Notes under the pieces: generated by a model
Seen by the model: the letters and a program-made list of their open reading frames with translations, nothing else
What the model was told of the DNA's origin: nothing
The model's database searches: none
Program-made: the position numbers and the translations under genes
Part shown: positions 26,658 through 36,294 of the stretch, piece by piece
Position numbering within the stretch: position 1 is the stretch's first letter
Layout of the letters: every line of letters begins with the position of its first letter
From: Pseudomonadota bacterium
GTDB taxonomy: Bacteria > Pseudomonadota > Gammaproteobacteria > Steroidobacterales > Steroidobacteraceae
Assembly: GCA_021822385.1 (NCBI GenBank)
Contig: JAKARC010000012.1
Span: forward strand, 1 to 58,586
DNA: 58,586 bases
Reading direction: 5' to 3'

Positions 26658-28799
26658 ATGATCGCGCACGAGATTCGACCGCGGCGGCTGCTGCGTTTGG
26701 CGCCGATGTTGATCGCCGTCACGCTGACATTTCTGTTACCGGCTTGCGGTGGTGGCACCACCGCGACCGCGACGGCAGGCAGCGCAGGCGACCGCTCAAG
26801 TGTGCCCGTGGTCGACGCCACCGACCTGTTCTCAGACCAAGGCCCGATGTTCGATAGCAATCCCGAGCCCGCTCCCGACTCTGCCGTCACCCTGACCTTG
26901 CGTGCCGCGCACAACAACGTCACTAGCGCCAGCATCGTATACTACGACGTCGCCACTGGCGCGACCACCTGGCTGTCGATGCGCAATATCTCAACCGACC
27001 CTACCGGCCAGTTCGATTATTGGCAGGGCACTATCAGCAACGTGGGCGGCTTGGAGCTCCGCTACTGGTTTCAGATCAACGACGGCACCGCTACAGTATG
27101 GTACAACCAAGCCGGCGTCAGTTTGACAGAGCCTACGGCCACAAACGCCGATAACTTCTTCATCATACCCGGATTCACGACGCCTGATTGGATGAAAAAC
27201 GGTGTCGGTTACGAGATCTTCGTCGATCGCTTCTACGACGGCGATCCAAGCACAAACATTTTTACCGATGAGTACAGCTACGGCGGCTGTGAAACCGAGC
27301 AGCACTCGTGGACCAGCGGATACACCAGCGTGGTCGCCAACCAAGGTAGTGCATGCAACAGCGAAGTATTCTTCGGTGGAGATCTCGTGGGTATCCAGGA
27401 CACACTGTCCTACATAAAGCAGACGTTGGGCGCGAACATTCTCTACCTGACGCCAATCTTCGAATCGCCGACCAATCACGGGTACGATACGGCCAACTAT
27501 TACGAAGTCAGTCCAGAGTTCGGTACTAACGCGGATCTAGAGAATCTGATCGCCGCAATTCATAGCAGCAGCAATGGACCTGAGGGCTATATCATCCTCG
27601 ATGGCGTGTTCAATCATACCGGTGACACAAACTGCTGGTTCGGAAAATATACCTATTGGAACGAAACCTGCAACGTCGTTGGTGCCTACCAGTCGCAGTC
27701 AAGTCCGTATTACGACTACTACACGTTTCAGTCCTGGCCGACTGAGTATTCGGACTTTCTTGGTGTCTGTGGAACATCCAATAGTGGGATCTGCAGCATG
27801 CCGAAGTTGAACTATGGGTCGACGGGCTCGCCAGTGCGCGAACAGATCTACGGTAGTTCCACCTCAGTGATGCAGACTTATCTTGAGCCGCCGTACAGCA
27901 TTGATGGCTGGCGGCTGGACTCCGCACAGTACATCGATGCAAACGGGAACGGTGGGAGCGACGCGACTAACCACCAGATCATGCAGCAGATGCGTGCAGC
28001 CGTGACTGCCATTAACCCAAACGCTGAAATCCTGGGTGAATACTGGGGGGATGCATCTGCATGGCTGGACGATGGCACGGAATGGGACAGTGCCATGAAC
28101 TACAATGGCTTCACGAATCCCGTGTCCGAATGGATTTGCGGGGTGGACGAGATGGATAACAGCAATTCTATTGACACGAGCCAGTTTGCCGCCTGGATGT
28201 GGGATACCCGCGCGGACCTACCATGGAACGTACAGGAAGTCATGACCAACGAGCTCGGCGCCCAAGATACACCACGCTTCGCCCAGCGTTGCGCCTGGAC
28301 CGATGGATGGGGAACGTATCTTGGTCTGTTCATGCAGTTTACTTACGTCGGTACCCCGATGATCTACTATGGCGACGAGTACGGCATGATGGGCGGAGCC
28401 GACCCGGATAATCGCCGCACGTTCGACTGGGCGGACGCCACCACCGCCAATCCAGGGGTGGCTTTGACGCCGAAGCTGATCGGTATCCGTCGCGAGTATG
28501 CGGCGATGCGGACCGGGTCATTCATACCGCTCGTTCCAGATATTACGGGGGATCTGTATGGAACCAGCGGCATCTATGCGTTCGCACGCGTCGACCAGAA
28601 TCATCGTCTCGTGGTAGTACTCAACAATACGAGCAGCACCCAGACCGTTGAAATCCCGGTCTGGTTGGCTGGCGACGGCGTCGGCTCGACAGTCACGGAT
28701 CTGATCAGCGGCACACAGTACACGGTCGCTGACAGTGGTGGCAGGGGCTACGTCGATGTGACAGTGCAAGGGCACTATGGCGCGATCCTGGAACAATGA
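26658..28799 (+). CDS. Secreted GH13 amylase/neopullulanase-like lipoprotein (amylase 1)
   Basis: The 713-residue protein has a lipoprotein signal with LLPAC, an N-terminal beta-sandwich (about 50-165, CBM34-like by position) and a GH13 barrel. The nucleophile Asp421 is in WRLDS and the acid/base Glu461 in LGEYWG; region I is DGVFNH (Asp315, His320). Region IV reads NELGAQDTPR, so Gln536 stands where nearly all GH13 enzymes have His before the catalytic Asp537. The C-terminal beta-domain ends GHYGAILEQ. It acts at the cell surface or in the periplasm on starch, pullulan or cyclodextrins (inferred). Base composition is low for this region (26 G/C of 60 at 27601-27660). It is clearly paralogous to the gene at 36295. 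Confidence 0.88.
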   Translation: MIAHEIRPRRLLRLAPMLIAVTLTFLLPACGGGTTATATAGSAGDRSSVPVVDATDLFSDQGPMFDSNPEPAPDSAVTLTLRAAHNNVTSASIVYYDVATGATTWLSMRNISTDPTGQFDYWQGTISNVGGLELRYWFQINDGTATVWYNQAGVSLTEPTATNADNFFIIPGFTTPDWMKNGVGYEIFVDRFYDGDPSTNIFTDEYSYGGCETEQHSWTSGYTSVVANQGSACNSEVFFGGDLVGIQDTLSYIKQTLGANILYLTPIFESPTNHGYDTANYYEVSPEFGTNADLENLIAAIHSSSNGPEGYIILDGVFNHTGDTNCWFGKYTYWNETCNVVGAYQSQSSPYYDYYTFQSWPTEYSDFLGVCGTSNSGICSMPKLNYGSTGSPVREQIYGSSTSVMQTYLEPPYSIDGWRLDSAQYIDANGNGGSDATNHQIMQQMRAAVTAINPNAEILGEYWGDASAWLDDGTEWDSAMNYNGFTNPVSEWICGVDEMDNSNSIDTSQFAAWMWDTRADLPWNVQEVMTNELGAQDTPRFAQRCAWTDGWGTYLGLFMQFTYVGTPMIYYGDEYGMMGGADPDNRRTFDWADATTANPGVALTPKLIGIRREYAAMRTGSFIPLVPDITGDLYGTSGIYAFARVDQNHRLVVVLNNTSSTQTVEIPVWLAGDGVGSTVTDLISGTQYTVADSGGRGYVDVTVQGHYGAILEQ

Positions 28800-29334
28800 G
28801 TCCAATATGAAAGAGCTTCCGTACGCTGCCGGCGGCGTAGTGGTGTGGGGTGCCGAGTTACACTTGTCGGCAATTCCCAACGGCGCCGACCATTACGCGG
28901 ACCGTATCGTCCATGGTCGCGCACGCAGCCATGACCCACGAACTCCACAGCGGGGATGCACGGTTTTGGGCCCCCGCGCGGCGATTGAATACCGGCAAAG
29001 AGTGAGCTTGCGACTCGGCTCCCGCTCATCGGAGTCGGGGCACCGATCAGCGCCAATGACGAGGGCTACGCCGTGAACAGCCCGCCCGGCAGCACCAATT
29101 GGCCCACTGGGTGTTCGCGTCGCGATGTCGCTGGTCAGTACAGATCACTGAGGATAATCATTCACAAGTGTGACATATCATGGCCAGTGGATGCAGAATG
29201 CCGAAGACAGATCACGAGCGGGAAAGGAGTTCAGCGAATGCCACGGCAGGGCAAGGAGTATCGGGGCGGCACGAATCGTATTGACGACATAAATTGGCGC
29301 GGTCAATAAAGACTTGATCCGGGAGTATGTTTGT
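28800..29334. other. Intergenic stretch between amylase 1 and GH31-A
   Basis: No convincing gene or exact ATACGTAT operator was found here. Short open frames have no family resemblance or binding site. A TCACAAGTGTGA stretch near 29162-29173 is symmetrical but lacks CRP spacing. GGGAG at 29320-29324 is the probable ribosome binding site of the next gene. Confidence 0.4.
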
Positions 29335-32300
29335 ATGAGGCGCGTTGAGAAGAGTGCATGTCGATGGCAACAAGCAGCAAGGCCACGGTGGACTGTGGAT
29401 CTGCGCGCGCACGGGATCCTGCGGGTAGTGAAGAAACGTCTCGACCGCTACGGGCCGAAGCAGGCGATCATGGTAATGCTGATCGCAGCGGGCTGCCTGG
29501 GCGCAGGACGGGTTGCGGCCGCGCCAAGCGGGCGCAGTGCAATGGTGGTCGACGGGCACGCACGATTCACCGTAATCACACCGACTCTGATCCGGATGGA
29601 GTACAGCACGGACGGGCGGTTCATCAACCGCCGGTCATATTTCGCTTGGGAACGACACGTCAAGCCGCCACGATTCACGGTGACTCGAACGGCCGGCGCG
29701 CTGAGGATCGCGACGGCGAGATTGAGGCTGACATGGAAGGGGGGGCCGGACGGCTTCAATGCGAGTAATCTGTCGGTGGCGTTCAAAAACGGCCATGGGA
29801 AATGGACGACCTGGCATCCGGGCGAGAAACAGACCGGGAACCTCGGCGGAACATTGCAAGGTCTCGACGGATGTAACGGCGCCGAGCCGCTGCCGCACGG
29901 AGTGGTGTCGCGAGCCGGGTGGTTTCTGTATCGCGACCACACGTTCCTCCTCACCAACGGACTGCATCCCTGGATACGGCAGCGACCGCCGGCGGAGATC
30001 GACGATTGGTACTTCTTTGGCTATGGCCGGGATCGATACCACACGGCGCTGCGGGATCTGACGACGGTGAGCGGCCGGATTCCAATTCCGCCGCGGTTCA
30101 TGCTGGGTGCCTGGCGCTCGCGCTATCGCAATTACACCCAGAGCGAGTTCCAGCAACTGATTCTGGAATATGACGCGCACAAGTTCCCATTGGACGTGCT
30201 GGTGATGGACATGGGCTGGCACACGACGCCGCACTGGGGCTCGCTCAACTGGGACCGGCAGCGCATCCCGCACCCGACACGACTGTTGCAGTGGCTGCAT
30301 GCCCGCCATCTGCATGTGACGTTGAACTGGCATCCGCAGGGTGGAGTCGGTCCCTGGTACAGCCAGTACGATGAGTTCGCCAAGGCAATGGGGATCAATC
30401 CGGCGACGAAGAAAATAATTCCGTTCGAGGATACGAACGAGAAGTTCATGCGCAATTACTACAAGCTGCTGCTGGATCCGAAGGAAAAACAGGGCGTGAG
30501 CTTCTGGTGGCTGGACGATCCGGTGAATCATCTGGCCTGGGACAACGCGCAGGATTTCTGGAACATCGGGCGACCCGGCACTGGCAAACGCGGCGCTTCG
30601 TTCAGCCGCTGGGGCGGATGGGGAGACCAGCGCTATCCGGTTCAGTTTTCGGGCGACACGTCATCGCTGTGGCGGGTGCTGCGATTCGAGATTCCCTATA
30701 CGGCGACCGGCGGAAATGTGGGCGCAGACTACTGGTCCAATGATATAAGCGGATTTCACCTGAAGATTCCAAGTCCGGAGCTGTTTACGCGGTGGGTGCA
30801 ATTCGGCGCGTTGAGCCCGGTGTTCCGCACGCACGGGACGATACACTTTGGCGATTACCGGACGCCGTGGAGCTATGGGAAGCGGGCGCAAGCCGCAGCG
30901 CGACGCGCCTACGACCTGCGCGATGAGTTGTTCCCCTACATCTACTCATCGGCGTACCTGACCTGGCGGACATCGCTGCCGCTGGTGCGGCCGCTGTATC
31001 TGGGCTTTCCGCGTGCCCCGCAGGCCTATCGGCACCGCTATGAATACGAATTCGGCCCGGACGTGCTGGTGGCGCCGATCGTGACGCGCGGCATGGGCAA
31101 GGCATGGCTGGGCGCGACGTCCATGTGGTTCCCACAGGGGACATGGTGGAACCTGCTGACGGGTGAACGGGTTGCGGCGCCAGGCAATCACACGGTGCAG
31201 GCGACAGCCGGTGAGATTCCGGTGTTTGCGCGCGGCGGTGTCCCGTTGCCCATGCAGGACGTGACGCTACGCATGGCAGCACTTCCACCGAATCCATTGG
31301 TAGTGCGGGCGTACCCGGGTCCCAATGGCACGTTCACGATGTACGAGGACGATGGGAAGTCGCCTGCCTATTTGCATGGCGCCTACGCGCTCACGCCCCT
31401 GCGGTACGAGAATCGCGGCGCGCAGGGCGTCCGCGTGACGGTGGGTCCGACGAAGGGCAGCTATGTCGGCCAGCCGCAGGCGCGGCGGATCGTGGTGGAA
31501 TTGCCGATCACCACGCATCCGGCGAGTGTGACGGTCGATGGCCGGCAGGTGCCGGAATCGTCGGCAGCGGTGCCGGGATACTCCTACGACGCGATCCGCG
31601 CCCTGACTATGGTCCGTTTGCCGCGGGAGTCAATCCGCCAACACGTTGTGGTGAATGTGGCTTTCCGGGGCTCGAAACAGGTGCAGGCGCTGCTGCCGGA
31701 AATCGTGAACCGATTGGCGGTTGTGCAGCGGGCGCTGGATGGGGCCGAGCAGAGGCGCGCAAATTGGATGTTGCGGCTGATTTCCTTGCGCTTTGACCTG
31801 CAGACGTTGCTGAGCCAGGCGGAACAGGAGTTCGGTCCCGTGAGCGCGCGAGCCGTTCAGGCTGGACTGAAATCCGACGAGGAACTGCAGGCGAAGATTC
31901 AGTCGGAACTGCAGCGCTACAAGAACAGGCAGGCGCGGGTCGGAGCCTTTGCTCTGGCCGATGCGTATATCGGCGACAGCGTGCGGTTGCGGAAAGCCGC
32001 TGCTGGTCTGATGATGAGCGATACGCCGCGCTATTACAACAACTTGTATGTCGACTATGGGCGGCCGAATGACATCAAAGGCTACACTGTCGGGTTGTTG
32101 CTGCGTGTACTGCGGCCGTCGGCGCCAGCCGGAGAATCGCTGGCGGTGAATGTGCCGGGAGTGGCGGACAGGGCTTTCACGCTGCCCCGCGGCAGGGTGC
32201 AGATGTATGCGTTTCTGCCCTTGATGAAGGCGACGCAGCATCCGCTTTACAACCTGCGCGGCACGGCGAGGCTGACGTTGGATCCGGGCGGCTCGCCCCT

Positions 32301-32874
32301 GGTGCTCAAGCGCGACATCGACCTGCGGCACGAGTTGCTGCGGCAATGGAGTATTGTCGGTCCATTCGCTCCGGGGAAAGCCCCGGCCATCGGCGGGCAG
32401 GCTATAACGGCCGCGACTCTGCGGCACTCGTACATCGGCAAGGACGGCACGCATGTCGCCTGGCTGACGTGGCGGAACGCTGCCCGGCATCAGTCGCGCG
32501 CACGGGATTATCTGCAAAGAAGAATGCGATGGGTGGATCTGTACACAATTTATCCGACCAATCACGCCGAGGCTGTGGCGGTGACTTGGGTGGAGTCGCC
32601 GCGAGCGATGACGGTGAAGCTGCGTGTGCGGCACGATGCCGGCATTGCTGTGTGGGTCAATCAACATGCGGTGATGACGTCCAGAGGCGCGAAGGGCCTG
32701 ACCGACCTGATCGATCCGCCACCGGACGTGGCGGCGGTGAGTCTGAAGAAAGGCTGGAACCAGATTGTGGTCAGAACGGACGACGCGATGGGCAATTGGG
32801 GGTTCTCATTGCGGCTCAGCCTGCCTGCGGGCGTGGTGTGCGCGCAGTCCGATACACCCCCCGCACATACGTGA
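29335..32874 (+). CDS. Secreted GH31 glycosidase with long C-terminal extension (GH31-A)
   Basis: About 1179 residues. The GH31 barrel has VLVMDMGWHTTPHWG, the nucleophile Asp near 394 in FWWLDDP and the acid/base Asp near 441 in FSGDTSS. These suggest an alpha-glucosidase of the WH-type GH31 group. The core ends near residue 780; the remaining roughly 390 residues add a helical segment and beta-rich modules ending WNQIVVRTDDAMGNWGFSL, resembling a carbohydrate-binding sandwich. The hydrophobic signal (IMVMLIAAGCLGAG, cut near VAAA) begins about 45 residues in from the ATG at 29335. A GTG at 29428 would give an ordinary signal peptide and may be the true start. Specific linkage is not known. 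Confidence 0.85.
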   Translation: MRRVEKSACRWQQAARPRWTVDLRAHGILRVVKKRLDRYGPKQAIMVMLIAAGCLGAGRVAAAPSGRSAMVVDGHARFTVITPTLIRMEYSTDGRFINRRSYFAWERHVKPPRFTVTRTAGALRIATARLRLTWKGGPDGFNASNLSVAFKNGHGKWTTWHPGEKQTGNLGGTLQGLDGCNGAEPLPHGVVSRAGWFLYRDHTFLLTNGLHPWIRQRPPAEIDDWYFFGYGRDRYHTALRDLTTVSGRIPIPPRFMLGAWRSRYRNYTQSEFQQLILEYDAHKFPLDVLVMDMGWHTTPHWGSLNWDRQRIPHPTRLLQWLHARHLHVTLNWHPQGGVGPWYSQYDEFAKAMGINPATKKIIPFEDTNEKFMRNYYKLLLDPKEKQGVSFWWLDDPVNHLAWDNAQDFWNIGRPGTGKRGASFSRWGGWGDQRYPVQFSGDTSSLWRVLRFEIPYTATGGNVGADYWSNDISGFHLKIPSPELFTRWVQFGALSPVFRTHGTIHFGDYRTPWSYGKRAQAAARRAYDLRDELFPYIYSSAYLTWRTSLPLVRPLYLGFPRAPQAYRHRYEYEFGPDVLVAPIVTRGMGKAWLGATSMWFPQGTWWNLLTGERVAAPGNHTVQATAGEIPVFARGGVPLPMQDVTLRMAALPPNPLVVRAYPGPNGTFTMYEDDGKSPAYLHGAYALTPLRYENRGAQGVRVTVGPTKGSYVGQPQARRIVVELPITTHPASVTVDGRQVPESSAAVPGYSYDAIRALTMVRLPRESIRQHVVVNVAFRGSKQVQALLPEIVNRLAVVQRALDGAEQRRANWMLRLISLRFDLQTLLSQAEQEFGPVSARAVQAGLKSDEELQAKIQSELQRYKNRQARVGAFALADAYIGDSVRLRKAAAGLMMSDTPRYYNNLYVDYGRPNDIKGYTVGLLLRVLRPSAPAGESLAVNVPGVADRAFTLPRGRVQMYAFLPLMKATQHPLYNLRGTARLTLDPGGSPLVLKRDIDLRHELLRQWSIVGPFAPGKAPAIGGQAITAATLRHSYIGKDGTHVAWLTWRNAARHQSRARDYLQRRMRWVDLYTIYPTNHAEAVAVTWVESPRAMTVKLRVRHDAGIAVWVNQHAVMTSRGAKGLTDLIDPPPDVAAVSLKKGWNQIVVRTDDAMGNWGFSLRLSLPAGVVCAQSDTPPAHT

Positions 32875-33719
32875 CTTATGTACAGCCTGACCGGCCGGAT
32901 GCGGCGCTTGTGTCTCAATCTCGTACATCGTTTGAGTTTTCAATCCGCCATCCGTGTTCTCCCCGCGATTTCGCATTGATGGACGGTGATGGGTTGATGC
33001 CATTGCCGAGATACGGAAAAACTCAGTGCGATCGCCGCGTCGGGAGTATCCGGGATGAACGGACAAGATGAACGGTCGCATCGGCCGACGTCGGGTTGTC
33101 AGGCATCACTCAGGTGGACGGTCATTCGTGCGTCGACCGGCAGGTGCTGTCGTCTCTGACGGTGGAGCGCTAGACGATGTGCGGCTCGATCAGCTTGCGC
33201 GCCGAGCGTGACCGCATCGCCGCTCCGCTGATCGCGGACAGTGCGCCGATCGACACTGACCGCCTCAGCGACGGCGCCGGGCTTTGCGCGGTGCCCATCG
33301 CGCCGCTGCTTGGCGCTCGATGCGAAGAGTGGCCCGAACGGGTGCGGTACGACCGGGCAATCGCCCGGTAGATCCTCTCGAGCAGTCCCGATGTGTGCCA
33401 AACCGCGGGCGAGCGCCGGATGGACGGTAAGCCCATGGAAGATCCTGTCGCAGCTTCGCAACCGGTGGGACCGGGCTGGGATCCACATGAATACGTATGC
33501 GAAGTGTTGCCAGGAGCAACAGCCGCGTCGCATTCTCGTTTCGCGGGAGTGGAGAGTCGTCCACAGACGGCGCTCGGCCGAGACCGGGCCGATCACCGCC
33601 AATGACCGGCGATGCATCCAAGCGGCTGAATGCGGTTGCGGTGATGCCGCAATCGGGACGCCCGGAATCACTCACACGGTCTGCACAAGACACGGCACTG
33701 CGGGGGGCACTGTTCCGAT
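32875..33719. other. Long upstream region of GH31-B
   Basis: These 845 bases hold no gene I can support. Small open frames have no binding sites and no recognisable content. The last 231 bases form a conserved leader that begins at operator E (33489) and matches the leader at 26240. The first 600 bases show no exact operator, terminator or repeat. Confidence 0.5.
33489..33500 (+). promoter_or_regulatory. Palindromic operator E (LacI-type)
   Basis: GAATACGTATGC, core 33491-33498, is in the same orientation and flanks (CATGAATACGTATGCGAA) as operator D. It lies 231 bases before the GH31-B start, leaving a long untranslated leader. Confidence 0.78.
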
Positions 33720-36119
33720 ATGAGAATACGCTATCGATGGGCTGCCACCCTGGTGGCTACACTGCTCGGCGTGTCCGTTGCGGTCGGCGCACAGGCGGCC
33801 GGTATGGCGGTCACCACGCTCCCGACGGGTGCCGTAATACGGTACAACGATGGGACGCTGAAGCTCGATCTTGTGCGCGCGAACGTCCTGCGCGTGCACT
33901 TCCTGCCCTACGGGCGCGCAACACGCCCGGCACTGGTCATCTCACCCCGTGCGCCACATGCCGCGAGGAGCCCTGTCGCGGTGCATCTTCAGGGCAGCCA
34001 GATCGTCCTGCAGAGTGGTACGATGCGGGTCGTCTACAACCGTGATGCCGGCACGCTCAGCGTCTATCGTGCGCGTGCCTCGGCACCGCTTCTCATGCAG
34101 CGGCACCTGCGGCTGCTTGGCCGTGATACGCTGACCTTGCGCTTCCGGCCGCAGGACGCGGCCCTTTACGGCGTGCACGGATTTAGCGCGTTCCAGTCCG
34201 CACGCGCCGGTATGTTGCGCACAGGCCAACAGCTCGCCGCCGCCGGCTGGGAGGGTGATGCCGGTGCGCCTCTGGTATGGAGCACCGCAGGATTCGCGCT
34301 GCTGGTCGACAGCCAAAAGACGCTGTTCGATCTGGGCCACGGCGCCATCAAAGTGCTGCACGAAACCCGTCCCGACCTCGACTACTACCTCATCCTCGGC
34401 ACTCCGCCACGAATCTTCTCCGCACTGGATGTGCTGACGGGGCACGCCCCGATGTTCCCCAAGTGGTCGTTCGGCTTCATCAATAGCCAATGGGGCATCA
34501 ATCAGGGCGAGCTGCTGCGCATCGTGCGCCGTTATCGCAAGATGCACATCCCGATCAATGCCTTTGCGCTCGATTTCGACTGGAAGGCCTGGGGACAGAA
34601 CAATTACGGAGAGTTCCGCTGGAACACCAAGAAATTCCCCAGCGGCCCAAGCGGAAAGCTTGACCGCGAGCTCACCGCGCTCGGCATTCATCTGATCGGA
34701 ATCATGAAGCCGCGCGTCTTCGTCAATACCGTGGAAGGTCGCTATTGCGCCCTGCATCATCTGTTCCTCCCGCACGAGAAGCCGTACCTCGACTACTGGG
34801 TACACCAGCCGGTCAAGACGCTCGATTTCGAGAAAGCCGCCACGCGCAAATTCTTCTTCAACGCCACGCTTCGCCACAGCTTCGCGACCGGCATCGTCGG
34901 CTGGTGGAACGACGAGGCGGACGAGACCAGGGCCGGCCGGCCGTTCATCAAGATGGAGGGGCGGCAGTTCTTCAACATGGAACGGGCGCTCTACGACGGC
35001 CAGCGCAAGTACTTCAAACAGCGAGTATGGTCGCTGAATCGCAATTTCTGGCTCGGCGCGCAACGTTACGCCTACGGCCTGTGGTCCGGCGACATCAGAA
35101 GTGGCTTCAAAAGCATGGCCGCGCAGCGCCAGCGCATGCTGAGCGCCATCGACGTCGGTGAAATGTGGTGGGGTATGGACGGTGGTGGCTTCAGCGGGCA
35201 CCCTTCCGGGCAGAACTACGCCCGCTGGCTCGAGTTCGATGCGTTTGCGCCCATCACGCGTGTTCACGGCAGCCACCTGCAGCGCCGCCAGCCATGGATC
35301 TACGGTGAGACGGCGGCGCGTGCCGCCACGGACGCCCTGGATCTGCGCTACCGGCTCATCCCGTACATTTACTCGCTGGCATGGCATGAGCACCGCACCG
35401 GCATCGGCCTGGTGCGGCCCCTGTACTTCCTCTGGCCGCATGATCCACATGTACGCAACGACTATAGCGCCTGGATGTTCGGTCCATCGTTGCTGGTCTC
35501 GCCCGTTGTCGGACGCAACCAGCGTGTGAAGAACCTGTATCTACCGCCTGGCACCTGGACTAACTACTTCACCGGCAAGGTTTATCGCGGCAACCGGGTG
35601 ATCACGATTGCGCTCGATGACAAGACCTTTGCGGACATTCCCCTGTTCGTCCGCCAGGGCGCGATCATTCCCACCGAGCCTCTGCTGCAGTACATTGGCG
35701 AGCGCCCGGTGAAGAGACTGACCGTCGCGGTCTACCCCGACCGGCGGCCGACGCACTTCGATTACTACGACGACAATGGCGAGACCTATGCCTATGAGCA
35801 TGGGGCGTATTTCCTGCAGCGCCTGAGTACGCAGGCGCGCACCCACTCCATCCTGCTCACCGTTGGGGCTGTTCGCGGAACGTACAAGCCGGCACTGCGT
35901 CGCTACCTGTTCGTCCTGCACCGCGTCGCGGCGCGCTCCGTGCGAGTGGCCGGGCATGTGCTGCAACCGGCGGCTGATCGCTCAGGCCTCAAGGGATGTC
36001 GATCGATCTGCTGGGCGCGAGGCGAGGACAAAGGCGCAGCGGTCACCTGGGTCGACCTGCCGGCCGGCAGGCCTTACCGGGTCACTATCGCGACGGCAAA
36101 CCCCGGGACATCCGGATGA
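33720..36119 (+). CDS. Secreted GH31 alpha-glucosidase-family enzyme (GH31-B)
   Basis: The 799-residue protein has a signal peptide (MRIRYRW, a hydrophobic core, cut near AQAAG), an N-terminal galactose-mutarotase-like beta-sandwich and a GH31 barrel. The nucleophile Asp near 398 is in GWWNDEADE and the acid/base Asp near 457 in LWSGD. C-terminal beta-domains are present. Family members include alpha-glucosidases, alpha-xylosidases and transglucosylases; context favours alpha-glucan trimming in the periplasm. It belongs to a different GH31 group from GH31-A (WWND versus WWLDD around the nucleophile). Amylase 2 starts 175 bases downstream and is probably co-transcribed. Confidence 0.9.
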   Translation: MRIRYRWAATLVATLLGVSVAVGAQAAGMAVTTLPTGAVIRYNDGTLKLDLVRANVLRVHFLPYGRATRPALVISPRAPHAARSPVAVHLQGSQIVLQSGTMRVVYNRDAGTLSVYRARASAPLLMQRHLRLLGRDTLTLRFRPQDAALYGVHGFSAFQSARAGMLRTGQQLAAAGWEGDAGAPLVWSTAGFALLVDSQKTLFDLGHGAIKVLHETRPDLDYYLILGTPPRIFSALDVLTGHAPMFPKWSFGFINSQWGINQGELLRIVRRYRKMHIPINAFALDFDWKAWGQNNYGEFRWNTKKFPSGPSGKLDRELTALGIHLIGIMKPRVFVNTVEGRYCALHHLFLPHEKPYLDYWVHQPVKTLDFEKAATRKFFFNATLRHSFATGIVGWWNDEADETRAGRPFIKMEGRQFFNMERALYDGQRKYFKQRVWSLNRNFWLGAQRYAYGLWSGDIRSGFKSMAAQRQRMLSAIDVGEMWWGMDGGGFSGHPSGQNYARWLEFDAFAPITRVHGSHLQRRQPWIYGETAARAATDALDLRYRLIPYIYSLAWHEHRTGIGLVRPLYFLWPHDPHVRNDYSAWMFGPSLLVSPVVGRNQRVKNLYLPPGTWTNYFTGKVYRGNRVITIALDDKTFADIPLFVRQGAIIPTEPLLQYIGERPVKRLTVAVYPDRRPTHFDYYDDNGETYAYEHGAYFLQRLSTQARTHSILLTVGAVRGTYKPALRRYLFVLHRVAARSVRVAGHVLQPAADRSGLKGCRSICWARGEDKGAAVTWVDLPAGRPYRVTIATANPGTSG

Positions 36120-36294
36120 GCGCAGCACCGACCGCCGCACGCCTGATTTCATCTGGCTCTGCCGCCGCGACCGACGGATGGACAGTGCGCAGGCCTTGGC
36201 GCATGCACGACTCGATCCGCATGCGTGCCGCCGGCGCCATTGGCACCTGTCTCGTCAACGCAACGTTCGCAGAGTTCCTTGCTGGAGAGTTTCC

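Noticed and set aside
29162..29173. TCACAAGTGTGA as a CRP site
   Set aside because: CRP sites need TGTGA-N6-TCACA; here the half-sites are inverted and 2 bases apart.
29321..29334. GAGTATGTTTGTAT resembling a degenerate operator at the GH31-A start
   Set aside because: Only 10 of 14 bases match, the core is not palindromic and the position relative to the start differs from the other sites.
33099..33671. Several open frames on both strands upstream of GH31-B
   Set aside because: They have no binding sites, no recognisable motifs and biased composition typical of chance frames in high-GC DNA.
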